DNA from: Ardenticatenaceae bacterium
GTDB lineage: Bacteria > Chloroflexota > Anaerolineae > Promineifilales > Promineifilaceae
Direction of reading: 5' to 3'
Assembly (NCBI GenBank): GCA_030065875.1
Contig: JASJCR010000007.1
Span: forward strand, 1-64,000
Length of the DNA: 64,000 bases
Of the stretch, positions 59,755 through 64,000 are shown in pieces (the first letter of the stretch is position 1; the number at the start of each line of letters is the position of its first letter). Under the pieces are notes generated by a model. It saw only the letters and a program-made list of their open reading frames with translations. It was not told the DNA's origin and searched no databases. Both the position numbers and the translations under genes were made by a program.

Positions 59755-61806
59755 ATGAAAAGCGAATTTCTCTTGGCTTTCAATGAAATATGTCAAGAAC
59801 GTGGTTTGCCGCAGGAAGCGGTAATTGAAGCGTTAAAAACCGCTCTGGTTTCAGCTTATCGGCGAGATATTGGTGTCAGCAATACCCAGGCGGTTTCCGT
59901 CGATATTGATCCGCGCACCGGTGAGCCAACCATTTATGCTGAAAAAGAAGTGGTTGACAGCATCGTGGATGATCGGACGGAGGTCCTGATGGATGATGCC
60001 CGTCGGGCCGGGTTCAATGATGCTGAATATGGCGACACGATCATGTACGACAGCACCCCTCGCAATTTTGGGCGTATCGCCGCCCAGACCGCCAAGCAGG
60101 TGATTTTGCAGCGCGTGCGGGAAGCGGAACGTGATCAGCTGTTTGACGATTTTGCTTCTCGCGAAGGGGAAATTGTCAACGGGACCGTCCAGAGCGTTAG
60201 TGGTGGCAACATTACAATCGGTCTCGGCCGGACGGAAGCGATCCTGCCGCGCAGCCAACAGGTTTCCAGCGAGCGCTATCGTCCACACGACAAAATTCGC
60301 GTTTACGTGTTGGAAGTCAAGCGCACCAATCGCGGGCCGCAAATTCTGGTTAGCCGAAACCATCGCAATTTGCTGCGCCGTCTGCTTGAATTGGAAGTGC
60401 CGGAAATTTACAACGGCCAGGTGGATATTAAAAGTATCGCCCGTGAGGCGGGGCAGCGCTCTAAGGTCGCTGTTGTCGCTTTGCAGCCCGGCGTAGATCC
60501 GGTTGGGGCATGCGTAGGGATGCGCGGTGTTCGTATCCAGAGCATCGTCCGCGAATTAAATGACGAAAAAATTGACGTCATTGAATGGGATAACAACCAG
60601 CACAACTTTATTGCCAAGGCTTTGAGCCCGGCTCGGGTTTCGGCCGTTTATCTGGAAGAACACCCCGATGAAGGAAAAACCGCGGTGGTCATTGTTCCCG
60701 ATGATCAGCTTTCCCTGGCTATTGGCCGCGAAGGGCAAAATGCCCGTCTGGCCGCCAAGTTAACCGGGTGGCGCATTGACATTAAGAGCCTGACTGAAGC
60801 GGCCAGCGATTCACTTGATCAACTCGATAACCCAGCGGCCGATCCGGTTCTGGTCAAAGATCTTGAGCTGCACGAGCAGGTCCGCAACGTCATCGCCAAG
60901 AAGGCAGCCGGCCGGCCGGTTACCGCGGAAGATTATCGCGCTCTGGAGCGCCTGGTAAGCGGTGTCGAAGGGCGGATCATCTCCAAACGAGCCGCTGAAT
61001 TTGAGCAGATCCGCAAAGATCGTGCCGAAGTGCGCAAGCTGATTCCGGCGGAAGCGTGGGAAACTGAACTCGAAGAGCTCGATCTGCTCCTGCGCTATCA
61101 CAATGTTCTGATTGAAAACAATATTACAACTGTGGGTGATGCTCTCTATCAGCTGCAGTTGGGTGACGACAAGGTTTTGGCGCTCGATGGATTTGGCGAC
61201 AAGGCGCTCGAATCTCTAAAGAAGAAGTCAAAAGAGTACCTGGTTGATTATCATCGCCGTCAAAAAGAACTGGCTGATCAGGAACCGGAAGAAGCGGTCC
61301 CCGCTGATACGCCTGCCGCACCGGTCGCTGAGGTCGACGAGGCCCCAGCAGCCGAACCGGTTGCCGAAGCGGTTGAGGTGGAAGCTGAAGTAGAAGAAGC
61401 GGTCGAGGCTGAAGTTGCTGAAGTTGCTGAAGTGGAAGCTGAAGCCCAGGTAGAAGCTGAAGCCGAAGAAGAAGATGACGATCAAATTAGCTTTGAACAG
61501 GCCCTTGATGAGCTCGACGAACGCGCCACCGAAAGTGAAGGTGAATTTGTTGATCCGCTGGATGATTTGAACACGTCGCTTGCTGATTTGCCGGCCGAAA
61601 AACCAAAGAAGACCCGCAAGAAGAAAAAGAGCGTTGTCATCGTTAAATCAGCTGAAGAAGAAGCCGAAGAAGAAATGGCTGACGCTGATTTAAAGAAGAA
61701 GAAAGGGCGAGTTCTGGTCTTTGATGAAGACGCCGGTCGAGTGGTGGCCAAACGCAAACGCAAACGCGACCAAGACGACTGGGAATCTGATGAGTGGGAC
61801 TATTAA
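59755..61806 (+). CDS. nusA: Transcription termination/antitermination factor NusA with long acidic-basic tail
   Basis: NusA binds RNA polymerase and nascent RNA to modulate pausing and termination. Residues 1-130 form the N-terminal polymerase-binding domain, about 135-200 the S1 domain ([20 protein letters not shown]), and about 225-345 two KH domains ([38 protein letters not shown]). A helix-hairpin-helix region follows near 440-500. The total of 683 aa is well above the usual 350-500 because of a tail with Glu/Ala/Val repeats (about 525-585) and a Lys/Arg-rich end. AGGAAG precedes the ATG. It heads nusA-ylxR-infB; rimP, often first, is absent here. Confidence 0.95.
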   Translation: MKSEFLLAFNEICQERGLPQEAVIEALKTALVSAYRRDIGVSNTQAVSVDIDPRTGEPTIYAEKEVVDSIVDDRTEVLMDDARRAGFNDAEYGDTIMYDSTPRNFGRIAAQTAKQVILQRVREAERDQLFDDFASREGEIVNGTVQSVSGGNITIGLGRTEAILPRSQQVSSERYRPHDKIRVYVLEVKRTNRGPQILVSRNHRNLLRRLLELEVPEIYNGQVDIKSIAREAGQRSKVAVVALQPGVDPVGACVGMRGVRIQSIVRELNDEKIDVIEWDNNQHNFIAKALSPARVSAVYLEEHPDEGKTAVVIVPDDQLSLAIGREGQNARLAAKLTGWRIDIKSLTEAASDSLDQLDNPAADPVLVKDLELHEQVRNVIAKKAAGRPVTAEDYRALERLVSGVEGRIISKRAAEFEQIRKDRAEVRKLIPAEAWETELEELDLLLRYHNVLIENNITTVGDALYQLQLGDDKVLALDGFGDKALESLKKKSKEYLVDYHRRQKELADQEPEEAVPADTPAAPVAEVDEAPAAEPVAEAVEVEAEVEEAVEAEVAEVAEVEAEAQVEAEAEEEDDDQISFEQALDELDERATESEGEFVDPLDDLNTSLADLPAEKPKKTRKKKKSVVIVKSAEEEAEEEMADADLKKKKGRVLVFDEDAGRVVAKRKRKRDQDDWESDEWDY

Positions 61807-61823
61807 CATGACTGGTATAATTT

Positions 61824-61858
61824 CTGCAGCCGATTTGCACTCAGCGAACCGGCTGCAG
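61824..61858 (+). other. Intercistronic hairpin between nusA and ylxR
   Basis: CTGCAGCCG (61824) pairs with CGGCTGCAG (61850) around a 17-nt loop. No T-run follows. It may be a processing or stability element in the operon mRNA. Confidence 0.55.
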
Positions 61859-61881
61859 GTTGTGACGTCACCTGGTATCTA

Positions 61882-62202
61882 ATGATGACCAGGCAAAAAC
61901 GTCAAAAATCTCGTCGTCAAAAGCACGTGCCCCAGCGCACGTGCGTGATTTGCCGAGAAAAAATGGACAAGCGGTCGTTAATCCGCGTGGTCTATTCGGC
62001 CGAGGATGAGAGTGTTGTAATTGATCCCAGCGGGAAGAAAAACGGCCGCGGCGCATATATCTGCACCAAAACCGGCTGCTGGGAGAAAATGAGTAAGGCA
62101 GCAGCGCTGGATCAGGCGCTGAAAATTTCGATTGCTGCGGATGTAAAAGCCGCGCTTTTTGAGCAGTTTAAACAATCGATAGAGGAATTGAGCCATGCCT
62201 AA
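61882..62202 (+). CDS. ylxR: YlxR (DUF448) family RNA-binding protein
   Basis: This 106-aa basic protein has the YlxR core RTCVICREKMDKRSLIRVV (about residues 19-37), DPSGKKNGRGAYIC near 48-61 and CWEKMSKAAALDQALK near 66. It is characteristically encoded between nusA and infB. The family binds RNA and has been linked to regulation of RNase P or of transcription. No L7Ae-like gene follows it here, unlike in Bacillus. Confidence 0.92.
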   Translation: MMTRQKRQKSRRQKHVPQRTCVICREKMDKRSLIRVVYSAEDESVVIDPSGKKNGRGAYICTKTGCWEKMSKAAALDQALKISIAADVKAALFEQFKQSIEELSHA

Positions 62203-62299
62203 CGGATAACGGCGATAGGGGTTTTGAACTCCTACTCAAAGCGCCAATGCGGACATCCAATTCGTTCCCGTCAGGCTGGCTCGTCTAATCGAGGAGGCT

Positions 62300-64000
62300 A
62301 TGGCCGAAAATAAAACGATAGAGGTACCGGATTTTATAACAGTTCGCGATTTGGCGGCTTTGATGGAAGTCAGCCCTATTGACGTGATCAAAGAATTGAT
62401 GACCAATGGGGTCATGGTTAATATCAATCAGCAGATTGATTTTGACACGGCGGCGATTGTCGCTGAGGAAATGGGGTATGAGCCACACTCCCCAGATGAA
62501 ATTGAGGGTGATGACGAAGGCGAAGCGCTGTCCACCTGGCAGGAGCTAATCGCTCAAGAAGCGGAAAAAGATCTCAAGTCACGGCCGCCCGTGGTGACGA
62601 TTTTAGGTCATGTTGATCATGGGAAAACCTCACTTCTCGACCTGATTCGCAACGCCAACGTGGTGGAAGGCGAAGCCGGGGGTATCACCCAGCATATCGG
62701 TGCTTATCAGGCTGAGCATGATGGGCAAACCATCACCTTTTTAGATACACCGGGTCATGAGGCCTTTACGGCGATGCGCGCCCGCGGGGCGCAAACAACC
62801 GATATCGCCGTGTTGGTCGTGGCGGCTGATGACGGCATTATGCCCCAAACAACCGAGGCGATTAGCCACGCCCGCGCAGCCAATGTGCCGATTGTGGTGG
62901 CGATCAACAAAATTGACTTGCCCACCGCCCGGCCGGATTTTGTGAAACAGCAGCTTTCTGATGTGGGATTGACCCCAGACGATTGGCAAGGGGATACGCT
63001 GATGGTTGCCGTATCTGCCAAAGAGAAACTAGGGATTGACGATTTGCTAGAAGCGATCTTGCTGACGGCCGAATCCCTAAATCCTCAGGCAAACCCCCAG
63101 GGCACGACCACCGGCTCCGTTTTAGAAGCGCGCACCGAACGCGGTCGAGGGGTGATGGCCACTCTTCTGGTGCAAAACGGCACCCTAAAAGTTGGAGATA
63201 CGCTCTTGATCAACGACCATTACGGCCGGATTAAGGCGATGTATGATTACAAGGGGAAGCGCATTAAGAAAGCCGGGCCGTCCGCCCCGGTATCCGTTTC
63301 TGGGCTAAACGGCATGCCGGAAGCCGGCGAGCAGTTTGAAATCGTCAAAAGCGAAAAAGAAGCCCGTCGAATTTTGGCTGAACAAGAACGCGAACAAGAG
63401 TTGGCTGTTGCTCAACGACGCACCTCGCTGGAGGATTTCTTCAGCCAAATGCAGGTTGATGGGCAGAAGCAGCTGCTCCTGATTGTCAAAGTAGATGTGC
63501 AGGGCTCCCTGGATCCGCTGGTATCGTCGCTGGAAAAGATCGAGAACGAGGAGGTCGAGCTGGAAATTTTGCACGCTGGAATTGGCCAAATCAGTGAAAG
63601 CGACGTCATGTTGGCCAGCGCATCCGATGCGGTTATATTGGGATTCAGCGTTGATGTTGGCCCGGCCGCGCGCAAAGCTGCTACCAGTGAAGGGGTTGAA
63701 ATTCGCACGTACGACGTCATCTATCATCTCCTTGAAGATGTCGAAAAAGCGATGTTGGGCCTGATGGAACCGACGTACAAACAGGTCATTATCGGCCGTG
63801 CTGAAGTTCGTCAGGTGTTCCGCATTAAGCGCGTTGGAAATATCGCCGGCAGCTATATGCGTACCGGTGAAGCGCGCCGCAACGCCATGGCCCGGGTGAT
63901 CCGAGATCGGAAAGTGGTTCATGAAGATAGAGTTTCCAGCCTGAAACATCTTCAAGACGACGTGCGTGAAGTCAAACAGGGCTTTGAGTTTGGCGTGAAT
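62300..64000 (+). CDS. infB: Translation initiation factor IF-2 (3' end beyond window)
   Basis: This GTPase delivers initiator fMet-tRNA to the ribosome. The visible 567 codons include an IF2_N domain ([20 protein letters not shown], about residues 9-28). The G domain has GHVDHGKTS near 104, switch [17 protein letters not shown] near 149 and NKIDLP near 204. Domain II and the start of domain III follow. The N-terminal region before the G domain is short. The ATG at 62300 has GAGGAGG only about 2 nt upstream, an unusually tight spacing, and the frame is open further upstream. The gene runs off the window. Confidence 0.95.
   Translation, partial: MAENKTIEVPDFITVRDLAALMEVSPIDVIKELMTNGVMVNINQQIDFDTAAIVAEEMGYEPHSPDEIEGDDEGEALSTWQELIAQEAEKDLKSRPPVVTILGHVDHGKTSLLDLIRNANVVEGEAGGITQHIGAYQAEHDGQTITFLDTPGHEAFTAMRARGAQTTDIAVLVVAADDGIMPQTTEAISHARAANVPIVVAINKIDLPTARPDFVKQQLSDVGLTPDDWQGDTLMVAVSAKEKLGIDDLLEAILLTAESLNPQANPQGTTTGSVLEARTERGRGVMATLLVQNGTLKVGDTLLINDHYGRIKAMYDYKGKRIKKAGPSAPVSVSGLNGMPEAGEQFEIVKSEKEARRILAEQEREQELAVAQRRTSLEDFFSQMQVDGQKQLLLIVKVDVQGSLDPLVSSLEKIENEEVELEILHAGIGQISESDVMLASASDAVILGFSVDVGPAARKAATSEGVEIRTYDVIYHLLEDVEKAMLGLMEPTYKQVIIGRAEVRQVFRIKRVGNIAGSYMRTGEARRNAMARVIRDRKVVHEDRVSSLKHLQDDVREVKQGFEFGVN

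Noticed and set aside
1..64000. tRNA, rRNA or tmRNA genes
   Set aside because: I looked for T-loop GGTTCGAATCC-like words with acceptor stems and for rRNA core words. None fitted, although short isolated T-loop-like words occur by chance.

Overview
The window is chromosomal DNA of moderately high GC content, most likely from a filamentous or otherwise large-genome member of the Chloroflexota (Anaerolineae/Caldilineae-like). This rests on gene content and style: giant YfhO/GT39 membrane proteins with a common C-terminal beta-sandwich, an AfsR/SARP-type regulator, a LIV transporter cluster with an acyl-CoA synthetase, and abundant short intergenic repeats. No rRNA or tRNA gene was seen, so the taxonomy is inference.

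Layout. (1) 0.2-0.9 kb: RNase H with a viroplasmin-type N-terminus. (2) 0.9-9.1 kb, minus strand: an alpha-glucoside uptake and phosphorolysis locus with a LacI regulator, a fused beta-phosphoglucomutase/GH65 phosphorylase, a lipoprotein binding protein, two MalF/MalG-type permeases and a YesL-like protein. Tandem palindromic operators lie at the LacI promoter. (3) 9.3-13.4 kb: a large SARP/AAA/TPR regulator and an F420/NADP-type oxidoreductase. (4) 13.6-20.6 kb, plus strand: a LIV-type ABC transporter with an embedded long-chain acyl-CoA synthetase. (5) 20.6-33.5 kb, minus strand: a 1373-aa surface protein, a REP-associated tyrosine transposase (RAYT) bracketed by paired palindromes, SSB, a UbiA-type prenyltransferase, GH1 beta-glucosidase, small housekeeping enzymes and GlnRS. 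(6) 33.5-36.8 kb: a SAM-I riboswitch with terminator upstream of aspartokinase, then an arsR/arsM arsenic methylation pair with matching operators. (7) 37-41.7 kb: a YfhO-flippase fusion. (8) 41.8-48.3 kb: an AAA ATPase, gyrA and cysS. (9) 48.3-57.6 kb, minus strand: three overlapping giant membrane glycosyltransferase genes. (10) 57.7-64 kb, plus strand: an ECF sigma/anti-sigma pair, then nusA-ylxR-infB with a leader terminator. infB runs off the window end.

The most striking feature is not a gene. At least fourteen places carry degenerate tandem arrays with a strict 7-nt period. Their words differ from place to place, several are arranged as inverted pairs, and several fill a whole intergenic gap from stop codon to start codon. 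Three lie in frame inside giant membrane-protein genes, and one supplies the C-terminus of aspartokinase. They resemble the heptanucleotide STRR sequences known from filamentous cyanobacteria. Alongside them are RAYT-associated palindromes, cloverleaf-like modular repeats, a family of CAGATTTTCGCAG-type repeats, and a roughly ninefold excess of the palindrome GCGGCCGC (at least 19 copies). The genome therefore carries several independent families of small repeats acting as intergenic filler, terminators and occasional coding sequence.
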